Assembly (NCBI GenBank): GCA_016214955.1
Contig: JACRMN010000019.1
Location: forward strand, 186,001 to 250,000
Direction of reading: 5' to 3'
DNA from: Deltaproteobacteria bacterium
Lineage (GTDB): Bacteria; Myxococcota; Myxococcia; Myxococcales; Anaeromyxobacteraceae
Length of the DNA: 64,000 nt
Both the position numbers and the translations under genes were made by a program. The notes under the pieces were generated by a model. It worked only from the letters and a program-made list of their open reading frames with translations, was not told the origin of the DNA and searched no databases. Each line of letters begins with the position of its first letter. Position 1 is the first letter of the stretch. Shown here piece after piece: positions 44,833 to 52,839 of this stretch.

Positions 44833-45393
44833 GGAGCGCTGCGGCTCTCGGGCGGGCTGCTGGTGATGGGGGTGCGGGTGTACCACCCCGGGGCGAGGAC
44901 CTTCCTGCAGCCGGACCCGCTCTTGCCGATGAAGTACGACTACACGGACGGTGACCCAGTGAACCGGGTGGATCCGACGAGTCTGAGCGCCCTGAGTGGA
45001 GCCCGGCGGGCGACGCCGCATCCGTCGGCGACGAGAGAGCGCCTCGCGCATTGGGGCTTCGCGCCGCGTCCCGAGGGTTGGCCGCGCCGCAGAAGGGCTG
45101 GCATCCCTATGACTGGCGGTGCCGAAGGTGGCACGATTCGAGCCTGGGCTCTTCTTGCGTTGTTCTGGATCGGGGGGCTGCTTGCCTTGGCGGGCGCTGT
45201 GGGAGGGGCACAGGGCTGGGGTGGGCTGGCCCCCGGACTCCTGGCGCTCACCGGATCGGCGGTTACGCTGCTTGCGGTGATCAAGATGCCGCCCCATCCC
45301 CTTCGCAAGACGGTGCGCATCATGGCCGTGGTTGGCGGCCTGGTTTGCGCCGCAGGCATGGTGCTCGCGCTCATCGCCCGGTCGCTCGGATAG
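44833..45393 (+). pseudogene. Orphan Rhs core fragment with membrane C-terminus
   Basis: In the frame of ATG 44863, the translation holds the end of an Rhs repeat-associated core: LLVMGVRVYHPGARTFLQPDP, a short spacer, then YTDGDPVNRVDPT, matching the usual RYYDPxxGRFLxxDP...YxNPVNRVDPSG. The frame is closed by the previous gene's stop 48 bases earlier, so there is no full Rhs protein. After the core the sequence switches to about 120 residues with three hydrophobic segments (e.g. AWALLALFWIGGLLALAGAV). ATG 45109 could begin that part as a separate small membrane protein. It looks like a displaced Rhs C-terminal tip. Confidence 0.6.
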
Positions 45394-45674
45394 ACGCCGT
45401 TGGTGGTGGGGGCCTGACCCGGAGTCCCACCATTCATCCACCCGCGCACCGAGGCGTTCTCGCAACTGCGCGATGCCATGAGGACCAGCCGGCGGGGCGT
45501 CGGCGACGCTCTCCTGCTTCGGGTTGTAGGCCATCCGCGGGCAGTAACCCGCGGTGAAGCCCCGCGGCCAGCCTCTCGCGGGGCCGCGAACCGCGGCTTG
45601 ACCGGTCCGATCCGCGCCGGGGCCGCCCGGCTCTGCTATCCTCGCCGGCCACGGCGCGTGCGGAGGGTGAACCG
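45394..45674. other. Intergenic stretch after Rhs remnant
   Basis: 281 bases without a convincing gene. A minus-strand frame begins at ATG 45534 and gives MAYNPKQESVADAPPAGPHG and beyond, with ordinary-looking codons for about 45 residues, and may be the remnant of another mobile gene. TATCCT (45637-45642) and GGAGG just before 45675 are probably the promoter and ribosome-binding site of the next gene. Confidence 0.4.
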
Positions 45675-45938
45675 ATGCTCGTTCTCTTCGAGGTGGTGGT
45701 GGCCCGCGGGCAGGACCCCGACTCCCTGCTCTCGGCCGAGGTGCTGCAGGAGACCCAGGCCCAGGTGATGACCCTGGAGGAGGCGGGCGCCGTCGGCTTC
45801 TCCGGCGCGCGCCCCGATCCCCAGGGGCTGGAGAAGCGGCTCATCGCCGTGGCCCCGAAGGACGCGCGCTTCGTGCGGAGCCGCCTGGAGGGGAGTGCCG
45901 CCGTGGCCTCCTACCAGGCCCACGAGGTGGAGACCTAG
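45675..45938 (+). CDS. Small conserved-looking protein of unknown function
   Basis: 87 residues, soluble, with no recognised family. It begins MLVLFEVVVARGQDPDSLLS and has a mixed alpha/beta pattern (TQAQVMTLEEAGAVGFSGARPDPQGLEKRLIAVAPKDARFVRSRLE). GGAGG is nine bases before the ATG, and a TATCCT box lies 33 bases before it. It is followed 13 bases later by the TerB/DUF697 gene, so the two are probably co-transcribed and functionally linked. Confidence 0.7.
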   Translation: MLVLFEVVVARGQDPDSLLSAEVLQETQAQVMTLEEAGAVGFSGARPDPQGLEKRLIAVAPKDARFVRSRLEGSAAVASYQAHEVET

Positions 45939-45951
45939 CCAGGGGGATGCC

Positions 45952-46872
45952 ATGACCGACGCTGAGCGCGACGCCCTGCTGTCCATCTGCCTCCTGGCCG
46001 CCTTCGCCGACGGCGTCACCGACGAGCGGGAGCGAGCCGAGATCCAGCGCATCGCCGCCTCCCTCTCCGAGGGCAGGTCGGCCGACTTCTCGGCTCTCCT
46101 CGGCGACGTCTTCGCCGGGCGCCGGACGCTGGAGGGCGCCGCCGCCGCGCTCACCGACCCGGCGCAGCGCCAGACGGCCTACGAGCTGGCGGCCTGCGTC
46201 TGCAACGCCGACGGCGCCGCCAGCGCCGCCGAGCAGGAGTTCCTGGAGCGGCTCCGCCAGGCGCTCCAGCTCGAGGCCGGCCCGGCCAGCACCATCGCCG
46301 CCAGCGCCACCGCCCTCGCCACCGCCCCGCTCGCCGGCGGCCCGCCCGTCGCGCCCGATGCGGCCGCGCTCGACAGGGCCATCCTCGACGCCTCGATCCT
46401 CAACGGGGCGCTGGAGCTGCTGCCCGAGTCGCTGGCCACCATGGCCATCATCCCGCTGCAGATGCGGCTGGTGTACCAGGTGGGCAAGGCTCACGGGTAC
46501 GAGCTGGACCGCGGCCACGTGAAGGACTTCCTGGCCACCGCCGGCGTGGGCCTGGCCTCCCAGTACATCGAGCAGGTGGGGAGGAAGCTGGTGGGCGGGC
46601 TGCTCGGGGCGCTGGGCGGGCGCATGCTCGGGGGGCTGGGCCGGCAGGCCGTGAGCTCGGCCACCGCCTTCACCAGCACCTACGCCCTCGGCCAGGTGGC
46701 CAGGCGCTACTACGGTGGCGGCCGCACCCTGTCGGCCGAGGCGCTGCGCCAGGCCTTCCAGGAGATGCTGGGCAAGGCGCGGTCGCTGGCGGGCCAGCAC
46801 GGAGCCGACATCCAGGCGCGCGCGCAGGGGCTCGACGCCGCCCAGGTGCTGCGGAGCATCCGCGGGGGGTAG
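45952..46872 (+). CDS. TerB-like / DUF697 fusion protein
   Basis: 306 residues. Residues 1-110 look like a TerB/DUF533 helical domain (LLSICLLAAFADGVTDERERAEIQRIA ... CVCNADGAASAAEQEFLERLRQAL). Residues about 135-250 resemble DUF697 (GALELLPESLATMAIIPLQMRLVYQVGKAHGYELDRGHVKDFLATAGVG), with Gly-rich hydrophobic helices that could insert in membranes. These domains occur in tellurite-resistance and envelope-stress systems; the function is not proven. AGGGGG before the ATG. The gene ends 11 bases before a pure GGTCGG array. Confidence 0.78.
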   Translation: MTDAERDALLSICLLAAFADGVTDERERAEIQRIAASLSEGRSADFSALLGDVFAGRRTLEGAAAALTDPAQRQTAYELAACVCNADGAASAAEQEFLERLRQALQLEAGPASTIAASATALATAPLAGGPPVAPDAAALDRAILDASILNGALELLPESLATMAIIPLQMRLVYQVGKAHGYELDRGHVKDFLATAGVGLASQYIEQVGRKLVGGLLGALGGRMLGGLGRQAVSSATAFTSTYALGQVARRYYGGGRTLSAEALRQAFQEMLGKARSLAGQHGADIQARAQGLDAAQVLRSIRGG

Positions 46873-46880
46873 TCGGGGAG

Positions 46881-46944
<64 letters not shown>

Positions 46945-46989
46945 AGCGCGCGAAGTTCACGGTGGGTGACGCGCGACGGCCATGTCCTC

Positions 46990-47021
46990 GGCCTCCTTCA
47001 CCGATGGGGTGAAAGGAGGCC
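46990..47021 (+). promoter_or_regulatory. SD-sequestering hairpin of the first S23-like gene
   Basis: The arm GGCCTCCTT (46990-46998) pairs with AAGGAGGCC (47013-47021). After one bulged A (47012), CACC (46999-47002) pairs with GGTG (47008-47011), closing a 5-base loop. The Shine-Dalgarno AAAGGAGG (47012-47019) is wholly inside the stem, 8 bases before the ATG at 47028. The second S23-like gene has the same outer stem and the same bulged A. Confidence 0.85.
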
Positions 47022-47027
47022 TCGTCC

Positions 47028-47450
47028 ATGGCCGACAACGCGCGTCACCTCGCCGTGTCCCAGTCTTCGTCCGCTCCCGCCGCACTTCCTGCCGCCCCCG
47101 CATCTCCCGCTCGCTCGTCTCCTCTCCTGCCCCACCACAAGCTCATCGCCTTCTCCGTCGCCCGCGACTTCCTCGTCGCGGTCCAGGCCTGCTCCATCCG
47201 CAGCGCCCACCTCCGCGATCAGGCGCTGCGCGCTGCGCAGTCGGCGGCGCTCAACACCGCCGAGGGCGCGGGCCGGGTCACCCGCGCCGACAAGGCGCGC
47301 GCCTTCGCCATCGCCCGCGCCGAGTGCGTCGAGGCGGCGGCCGCGGTCGAGATCGCCGCGCTCTCTGGCGAGGTCGGCGCGGCCCGCCTCGCCGAGGTGC
47401 TCCGCCTCGCCGACAGGCTGGTGGCGCTGCTCACCGGGCTCGCGCGCTGA
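47028..47450 (+). CDS. S23-like four-helix bundle protein (first of a convergent pair)
   Basis: 140 residues. A Ser/Ala/Pro-rich leader (1-35) is followed by a helical domain with the S23 intervening-sequence-protein pattern: LPHHKLIAFSVARDFLVAV, LRDQALRAAQSAALNTAEGAGR, then the LN-AEG hallmark and long Ala-rich helices. S23-type proteins are encoded in 23S rRNA intervening sequences and related ones act as RNA/DNA-binding accessory proteins (Avd). The role here is unknown. Its ribosome-binding site lies in a stable hairpin. The last 20 bases overlap the convergent paralogue. Confidence 0.8.
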   Translation: MADNARHLAVSQSSSAPAALPAAPASPARSSPLLPHHKLIAFSVARDFLVAVQACSIRSAHLRDQALRAAQSAALNTAEGAGRVTRADKARAFAIARAECVEAAAAVEIAALSGEVGAARLAEVLRLADRLVALLTGLAR

Positions 47451-47841
47451 GCACGCGGAGCATGCGCTTCACGCGGGCGGCGAGCGCGACGAGCGCCGCC
47501 GCCTCGGCGGCCTCCGCGAGGCCGGTGGCGGCCGCGAGGTCGAGCGCCGCCGCGGCCTCGCACAGGCTTCCAGCGGAGAGGGCGAACGCGCGCCGGCGCA
47601 GGCCGGCGGAGTCGGCGGGAAGCCCCTCGGCCAGGTTGAGGAAGGCGGACTTGCTGGCGCGGCGAAGCTGATCGCAGAGCTCGGCGTCGGCGATGGAGAG
47701 GGAGTGGCAGCGAGCGGCGAGCTCGCGGGCGGCGACGTAGACGTCGAGCGATTGGAAGGGGATGCGGTCGGGAGCGGGAACGGGCGTGGGAGCGGAAACG
47801 GGAGCGGAGAGGGGAACGACGGGAGTGCGCGTGTTGGCCAT
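47431..47841 (-). CDS. S23-like four-helix bundle protein (second, convergent)
   Basis: 136 residues. A Pro/Val/Ala leader (1-28) is followed by the same fold as its partner: IPFQSLDVYVAARELAARCHSL, LCDQLRRASKSAFLNLAEGLPAD, LCEAAAALDLAAATG. It shares the S..LN.AEG core with the plus-strand gene but is well diverged, so the pair is an old inverted duplication. Its mRNA leader holds a hairpin with the same SD-in-stem design. The stop codon lies inside the coding region of the other gene (20-base tail overlap). Confidence 0.8.
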   Translation of the reverse strand: MANTRTPVVPLSAPVSAPTPVPAPDRIPFQSLDVYVAARELAARCHSLSIADAELCDQLRRASKSAFLNLAEGLPADSAGLRRRAFALSAGSLCEAAAALDLAAATGLAEAAEAAALVALAARVKRMLRVLSARAR

Positions 47842-47844
47842 GAC

Positions 47845-47873
47845 GGCCTCCTTTCGCCCAGCCGAAGGAGGCC
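47845..47873 (-). promoter_or_regulatory. SD-sequestering hairpin of the second S23-like gene
   Basis: In the minus-strand mRNA, GGCCTCCTT (47873-47865) pairs with AAGGAGGCC (47853-47845), again with a single bulged A next to the ninth pair, then two more pairs and a 6-base loop. AAAGGAGG is inside the stem, a few bases before the ATG at 47841. The outer nine pairs are identical to the hairpin at 46990-47021. Confidence 0.85.
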
Positions 47874-47897
47874 GGCATGGCCGAGCGAGCAGGAAAG

Positions 47898-48011
47898 GGT
47901 CCCGGTCGGGGTCGCGGTCGGGGTCGCGGTCGGGGTCGGGGTCGGGGTCGAGGTCGGGGTCGAGGTCGGGGTCCCGGTCGCGGTCGCGGTCCCGGTCGCG
48001 GTCGGGGTCGG
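47898..48011 (+). repeat. GGTCGN hexamer array, 19 units
   Basis: Nineteen exact period-6 units (mostly GGTCGG, GGTCGC, GGTCGA; three GGTCCC) follow the second S23-like gene's leader and precede the sulfatase gene. With the array at 46883-46942 it frames the S23-like pair. A plus-strand ORF in it would give an Arg-Gly repeat and is not called. Confidence 0.95.
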
Positions 48012-48082
48012 GGAGCCAGGGTCCCCTCCACCCCTCCCTCCGTGGCGCGCCGCGTCCACTTTGACTAGGTTCCCCCTCCGAC

Positions 48083-49945
48083 ATGACCGCTCGCCCCACG
48101 CCCGCGCCCTCCGCCCTCCGCTGGCCGGCCTTCGTCTGGGCGATGCTCCACGTCCCCCTCTTCCTCGGCCTCTTCGCCGGCCCCATCGGCCAGGCCCAGC
48201 GCGGCGTGGCCGACACGTACCGCCTGCTCCTCCTTCCCGCCTACGCCATCCAGGCCGCGTCGCTGGCCCTCTTCATCTTCCTCGCCACCGCCCCCCTCTC
48301 CCTCGCCCCGCGCCTCTACCGCTGGGCCATGCCGCTCCTCGGGGGGCTGGCCACCGTCTTCCTGGCCGCGGACGCGCGCACCTTCTCCGCGGTGGGCTTC
48401 CACATCAACGGCTTCTTCCTGCGGGTCATCGTGCAGCCCGACGCCCTGCGCGAGACCGGCATCCCCACCAGCGAGGCGGTGCTGCTCGGCGCCCAGATGC
48501 TGGGCTGGGTGGCGCTGGAGACCGCGGCCGGGGCCTGGTTCCTGGGCCGCTTCGCCGGGCGCCACCGCACCTGGGCCTGGGCCCTCTCGCTCCTCCTCCT
48601 GGCCGCCGTCGAGCGCACCTACGTGGCCAGCCTCACCTTCTTCGGCGGCCCCGGCGTCTTCGCCGCCGGCCAGGTGCTGCCGCTGCAGGTGCCGGTGCGG
48701 ATGAGCAACATCTGGGAGAGGATCACCGGCCGGATCGCCCTCTCCAGCCCGCTCAAGGGCGTGGCCGGCGAGAGCGCGCTCAAGCTCCCGCCCGGCGTGC
48801 CGCCGGCCGAGGTGAAGTTCGAGCGCAGGCCCGACGTGGTGCTGGCGCTCCTGGAGAGCACCCGCGCCGACTACCTCGACCCGGAGGTGATGCCGCGCCT
48901 CTGGAAGCGGGCCGCCCAGGGCGGCACCGTCTTCGAGCGCCACTACGCGCTCTCCTCCTCCACCTACTTCACGGTGTTCGGGCTCATCTTCGGGCTCCAG
49001 GCCCACAAGCTCGACGCCGTGGTCGGGTCCGGGCGCCGGCCGGAGCTGTTCCCGGCCTTCACCGCCAACGGCTACACCTCGCGGTTCCTGGCCGCCTCCT
49101 CGGTGGACTGGATGGGGCTGCGAGACCAGGTGTTCGGCGACGTGAAGCAGTCGCTGGAGACCGACTGGCCCGCCGGCCTCTCCCCCGACCAGAAGGACGA
49201 GGCCATGCTGGCCGAGGCCCGGCGCTTCGTGGGCGCGGCCGGCGACCAGCCCGTCTTCCTCTTCCTCTTCTTCGTCGGGACCCACTTCAACTACTCCTAC
49301 CCGGCCCGCTCCGCGAAGTTCGCCCCGGTGTGGGACGGCGCCGGGGTGCTCAAGGCCTCCGCCGCCCCCGGCGAGCTCATCCTGGCCCGCGCCAAGAACT
49401 CGGCCTACGAGGTGGACTGGAAGCTGGACGAGTTCCTCGACTGGATGGAGAAGGCCCGCGGCAAGCGGCCCATGGTGCTGGTCACCGGCGACCACGCCGA
49501 GGAGATGCGCGAGCAGGGCCACCTGGGCCACGGCTCGGCCCTGACGGTGCAGCAGATCCACGTTCCCATGGTGGTGCTGGGCGACGGGGTGCCGGTGGGC
49601 CGCCGCGACGCCGCCACCAGCCACGCCGACGTCGTCCCCACCCTCTTCTCGCTGCTGGGCGACCGCCACCCGCCCGACCGCTACTCCGACGGCATGTCGA
49701 TGTTCGACGCCCCCGAGGACCGCTTCGTCCTCTCCTCGCTGGGCTGGGAGCCGCGCTTCGCGGCCATGAGCAAGGACCTCAAGATCTCCTTCTACGGCAT
49801 GGACGCCGGCCTGGGCGGGGTCTCCATCACCGACCCCTTCGACCGCAAGCTCCCCGACGCCGAGGCGCGCTTCTCGGCCGCGGCCCCGCGCATCCTGCGC
49901 GTCTTCGGCCGCGGGCCGCCGGTGCAGGCCACGGCGCGCCCCTGA
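48083..49945 (+). CDS. Membrane-anchored sulfatase-family phosphoglycan transferase
   Basis: 620 residues. The N-terminal third has five or so membrane segments (about residues 15-35, 48-70, 80-100, 125-150 and 165-185) followed by a periplasmic alkaline-phosphatase-superfamily domain: DVVLALLESTRADYLDPEVMP (metal site; Thr/Ser nucleophile region), FFVGTHFNYSYPARS, and TGDHAEEMREQGHLGHGS (metal ligands). It resembles YejM/PbgA and LtaS-like enzymes that act on phospholipids or glycans of the envelope. The exact reaction cannot be assigned. Its start lies just after a TTGACT sequence, and no clear ribosome-binding site is visible. Confidence 0.85.
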   Translation: MTARPTPAPSALRWPAFVWAMLHVPLFLGLFAGPIGQAQRGVADTYRLLLLPAYAIQAASLALFIFLATAPLSLAPRLYRWAMPLLGGLATVFLAADARTFSAVGFHINGFFLRVIVQPDALRETGIPTSEAVLLGAQMLGWVALETAAGAWFLGRFAGRHRTWAWALSLLLLAAVERTYVASLTFFGGPGVFAAGQVLPLQVPVRMSNIWERITGRIALSSPLKGVAGESALKLPPGVPPAEVKFERRPDVVLALLESTRADYLDPEVMPRLWKRAAQGGTVFERHYALSSSTYFTVFGLIFGLQAHKLDAVVGSGRRPELFPAFTANGYTSRFLAASSVDWMGLRDQVFGDVKQSLETDWPAGLSPDQKDEAMLAEARRFVGAAGDQPVFLFLFFVGTHFNYSYPARSAKFAPVWDGAGVLKASAAPGELILARAKNSAYEVDWKLDEFLDWMEKARGKRPMVLVTGDHAEEMREQGHLGHGSALTVQQIHVPMVVLGDGVPVGRRDAATSHADVVPTLFSLLGDRHPPDRYSDGMSMFDAPEDRFVLSSLGWEPRFAAMSKDLKISFYGMDAGLGGVSITDPFDRKLPDAEARFSAAAPRILRVFGRGPPVQATARP

Positions 49946-50049
49946 CGTCTGCCGGCGCCCCGCCGGGCCCGGAACGGTCGCCGCAGGCGCCGTGACACGC
50001 CCGAGACAGGCGGGCGCCAAGAAACCGGGCCCACCCTGAGGAGGCCCGC

Positions 50050-50898
50050 GTGCTCTACCCCGAGATCTTCCAGACCCTGGAGCAGGCCCGCTGGAGCCTG
50101 GCCACCGACGTGCCCTGGGAACGCTTCGAGCGCGACCGGCTCTCGGAGGAGCAGGCCCAGACGCTGAAGATGAACGCCATCACCGAGTGGTCGGCCCTGC
50201 CGGCCACCGAGATGTTCCTGCGCGACAACCGCGCCGACAGCGACTTCTCCGCCTTCATGTCGGTCTGGTTCTACGAGGAGCAGAAGCACGCGCTGGTGCT
50301 CCTCGAGTACCTGCGCCGCTTCCGCCCCGATCTCCTCCCCACCGAGGAGGAGCTCCACGCGGTGCGCTTCGACTTCGACCCGGCCCCGCCCCTGGAGACG
50401 CTGATGCTCCACTTCTGCGGCGAGCTGCGCCTCACCCAGTGGTACCGCCGCGCCGCCGAGTGGCACCAGGAGCCGGTCATCCAGCACATCTACGACCTCA
50501 TCGCCAAGGACGAGGCTCGCCACGGCGGCGCCTACCTGCGCTACATGCGGCAGGCCATCGAGCGGGAGGGCGACGGCGCCCGCTCCGCCTTCGCGCGCGT
50601 GGGGGTGCTCATGGCCAGCGGCCGCGGCGGCCGCGCGCTCCATCCCACCAACCTGCACGTGGCCCGGGCCCAGTTCCCCAACGACACCGTCCAGAGCCGC
50701 CTCCCCGATCCGGGCTGGCTGGAGCGCTGGCTCGACGAGCAGATCCACTTCGACGAGAGCTGCGAGCGGCGGGTGGTGGGGGCCATCCTCCGCAACCTCT
50801 CGATCCTCTTCGACCAGCCGCTGGAGACGGTCCGCGACCTCTCCCGCTACCGGCGCCACCTGGCGGCCACCGCCGGCGTCGCCGCAGCCGCCACGTGA
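50050..50898 (+). CDS. Ferritin-like di-iron protein
   Basis: 282 residues, mostly helical. Two di-iron carboxylate motifs are clear: WFYEEQKHALVLLEY near residues 76-90 and IAKDEARHGGAYLRYM near 154-169, in the pattern ExxH spaced by about 80 residues. An upstream NAITEWSALPATEMFLR may supply another Glu. This resembles the acyl-ACP desaturase/ferritin-like superfamily; substrate unknown. The start is GTG 50050, with GAGGAGG nine bases upstream. No ferredoxin or desaturase partner adjoins it. Confidence 0.82.
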   Translation: MLYPEIFQTLEQARWSLATDVPWERFERDRLSEEQAQTLKMNAITEWSALPATEMFLRDNRADSDFSAFMSVWFYEEQKHALVLLEYLRRFRPDLLPTEEELHAVRFDFDPAPPLETLMLHFCGELRLTQWYRRAAEWHQEPVIQHIYDLIAKDEARHGGAYLRYMRQAIEREGDGARSAFARVGVLMASGRGGRALHPTNLHVARAQFPNDTVQSRLPDPGWLERWLDEQIHFDESCERRVVGAILRNLSILFDQPLETVRDLSRYRRHLAATAGVAAAAT

Positions 50899-50931
50899 GC
50901 CGGACCCGGCTCCCATGCCAGGATGGGCGCC

Positions 50932-51213
50932 ATGCTCGAGCACAACAGCTACTTCGAGGGGAAGGTCCAGAGCGTCGGCTACCAGCGCAACGGCCGCCGC
51001 GCCACTGTGGGCGTGGTGGACGCGGGCGAGTACCACTTCGGCACCGACGCACCCGAGCGCATGACCGTGCTCTCCGGCGAGCTGCAGGCCCGGCTGCCCG
51101 GAGAGGCCGGCTTCCGCGCCTTCCCGGCCGGCACGGTCTTCGAGGTGCCGGGCAAGAGCGGCTTCGACGTGAAGGCCGCCGCCCCCGCCGCCTACCTCTG
51201 CGAGTTCCTCTAG
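50932..51213 (+). CDS. ppnP: Pyrimidine/purine nucleoside phosphorylase (PpnP)
   Basis: 93 residues, a single cupin-like domain that cleaves nucleosides with phosphate. Family sequence is easily seen: MLEHNSYFEGKVQSVGYQR, GVVDAGEYHFGTDAPERMTVLSGEL, FPAGTVFEVPGKSGFDVKA, AAYLCEFL. I use ATG 50932, giving 93 residues close to the 94 of the E. coli protein; ATG 50923 would add three. It ends convergently with the next gene and shares four bases (CTAG). Confidence 0.94.
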   Translation: MLEHNSYFEGKVQSVGYQRNGRRATVGVVDAGEYHFGTDAPERMTVLSGELQARLPGEAGFRAFPAGTVFEVPGKSGFDVKAAAPAAYLCEFL

Positions 51214-51740
51214 AAGATCACCCCGGCGCTGACGCCGAACCAGGGCAGGAAGTTCTTCTCGATCAGCACCGGCGTGAAGGCGGCCTTGAAGTGGAGGCCG
51301 CCCTGCAGCGGGGCGTAGCGGTAGCCCACGGTGGCGGTGGGCCAGACGCGGCTGCCGCTCTGGAAGTCGGTGCCCCCGGCGCCGTCCTTGACCGAGGCGC
51401 CGGCGTAGGCGACGAGGATGCCCCCGCCCAGCTCGAAGGCATGGCCACCGCTGCGGGCGCCGGTCCAGCCGAGCATCACCGGCGCGAGGAGCAGGCTCAC
51501 CCGCGCCTCGGCGTTGTTCTGGTCGTTGGCGTTCACGCTCATGAAGCCGGCGCCCACCCGCAGTGCCAGGTCGGTGGTGAGGAAGCGCTCGTAGTTGATG
51601 GAGTAGATGAGGGCGTTGCCGCCCAGCTCCAGGTACAGCGCGTTGTGCCTGGTGCGGACCTCGGGCTCCTCGGCGGCCAGGGAAGGCTGCGCCAGCAGGA
51701 GCGCCGCCAGCGCGGCGGCAGCGTGGATGCGGTGGCTCAC
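51210..51740 (-). CDS. Exported beta-barrel-like protein of unknown function
   Basis: 176 residues. Signal peptide about residues 1-22 (ALAALLLAQPSLAA). Then short alternating beta-like segments: NALYLELGGNALIYSINYERFL, LRVGAGFMSV, GWTGARSGGHAFELGGGILVAYAG, and the C-terminal GVSAGVIF ending in Phe, typical of outer-membrane barrels. No family name given. GTG start with GGAGGGG just upstream. Confidence 0.7.
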   Translation of the reverse strand: MSHRIHAAAALAALLLAQPSLAAEEPEVRTRHNALYLELGGNALIYSINYERFLTTDLALRVGAGFMSVNANDQNNAEARVSLLLAPVMLGWTGARSGGHAFELGGGILVAYAGASVKDGAGGTDFQSGSRVWPTATVGYRYAPLQGGLHFKAAFTPVLIEKNFLPWFGVSAGVIF

Positions 51741-51833
51741 GTCCCCTCCGGTTGAAGCCGCGCGCGAGGCGCGCGCCGGCGGGGCCATTGTCGGCCGGGG
51801 CCGGCGCTGCCGCAAGGCGTTGCCCGCGCCGGG

Positions 51834-52796
51834 CTACCGCGGCACCTCGACCGTCTCCAGCAGCTCCGCCACCAGGTCGTCGCCCGTGGCGCCCTCCAGC
51901 TCCGCCTCGGGCCGCAGCAGCAGCCGGTGGCGCAGGCAGGGCCGGGCCACCGCCTTCACGTCGTCGGGCGAGAGCCACTCGGCGCCGCGCAGCGCGGCGC
52001 GGGCCCGCGCCAGGGAGAGCAGGGCCAGGGCGGCCCGGGGGCTGGCCCCGAGCCGCACCCGCGGCAGGGCGCGGCTCTGCCTCACCAGCCGGCCCACGTA
52101 GGCGAGGAGCGGCTCGGCCACCGGCAGCGCCCGGGCCCGGGCCCGCAGCGCCGTCACCTCCTCGCGCGCGAGCACCGGCGCCACGCCGGCCGCGGCCAGG
52201 TCGTGGGCGTCGAAGCCGGCCGCCGCCCGCCGCAGGAGCTCCTGCTCCTCGGCCTCCTCCGGGTAGCCCATGCGCACCTGGGCCATGAAGCGGTCGAGCT
52301 GCGCCTCGGGCAGGGGGTAGGTGCCCTCGTACTCGATGGGGTTCTGGGTCGCGACCACGAAGAAGCCCTCGGCCAGCGGGTGGCGCTCGCCGTCGATGGT
52401 CACCTGCCGCTCCTCCATGGCCTCGAGCAGCGCCGCCTGGGTCTTGGGCGGTGTCCGGTTCACCTCGTCGGCCAGCAGCACCTCGGTGAAGACCGGCCCG
52501 CGGCGCAGCTCGAAGGTGCCGCGATCGGCGCGGAAGACGGCGGTGCCCAGGACGTCGGCAGGCATGAGGTCGGGCGTGAACTGCACGCGGGCGAAGCGCA
52601 GGTCGAGCGTGCGGGCCAGGGCCTTGGCGAGCAGCGTCTTGGCCACGCCGGGCACGCCCTCCAGCAGCACGTGGCCGCCGGCGAAGAGCGCTGCCAGCAG
52701 CTCCTCGACGGCGGCCGCCTGGCCGACCACCGCCTTGCCGATCTCGGCGGTGAGCCGCTGGCCCGCGTCGCGCAGGGCAGGGGTGGGGAGGGGCAT
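51834..52796 (-). CDS. MoxR-family AAA+ ATPase
   Basis: 320 residues. Walker A is GVPGVAKTLLAKALAR near residues 44-59, Walker B is LLADEVNRTPPKTQAALLEAM, and the sensor region is FVVATQNPIEYEGTYPLPEAQLDRF. MoxR proteins help mature or activate partner protein complexes, with DUF58 and vWA proteins. It ends a run of four same-strand genes (55786 down to 51834); the previous gene stops 43 bases upstream. The DUF58 partner is not in this operon but at 42.7-44.0 kb. Confidence 0.93.
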   Translation of the reverse strand: MPLPTPALRDAGQRLTAEIGKAVVGQAAAVEELLAALFAGGHVLLEGVPGVAKTLLAKALARTLDLRFARVQFTPDLMPADVLGTAVFRADRGTFELRRGPVFTEVLLADEVNRTPPKTQAALLEAMEERQVTIDGERHPLAEGFFVVATQNPIEYEGTYPLPEAQLDRFMAQVRMGYPEEAEEQELLRRAAAGFDAHDLAAAGVAPVLAREEVTALRARARALPVAEPLLAYVGRLVRQSRALPRVRLGASPRAALALLSLARARAALRGAEWLSPDDVKAVARPCLRHRLLLRPEAELEGATGDDLVAELLETVEVPR

Positions 52797-52839
52797 GGCG
52801 CGGAGGGTAGCATCCCGCCGCCCCCCGGTCGCCGGGCTC

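Noticed and set aside
45395-45534. Minus-strand frame beginning MAYNPKQESVADAPP as a gene
   Set aside because: No ribosome-binding site, and the readable part is short before it turns into antisense of the Rhs remnant. It is mentioned only as a possible mobile-gene remnant.
47877-48068. A plus-strand ORF with a good SD and ATG encoding an Arg-Gly repeat protein of 63 residues
   Set aside because: It is translation of the GGTCGN array. The SD is the other arm of the hairpin of the minus-strand S23-like gene. No sign of coding selection, though its start site makes it worth remembering.
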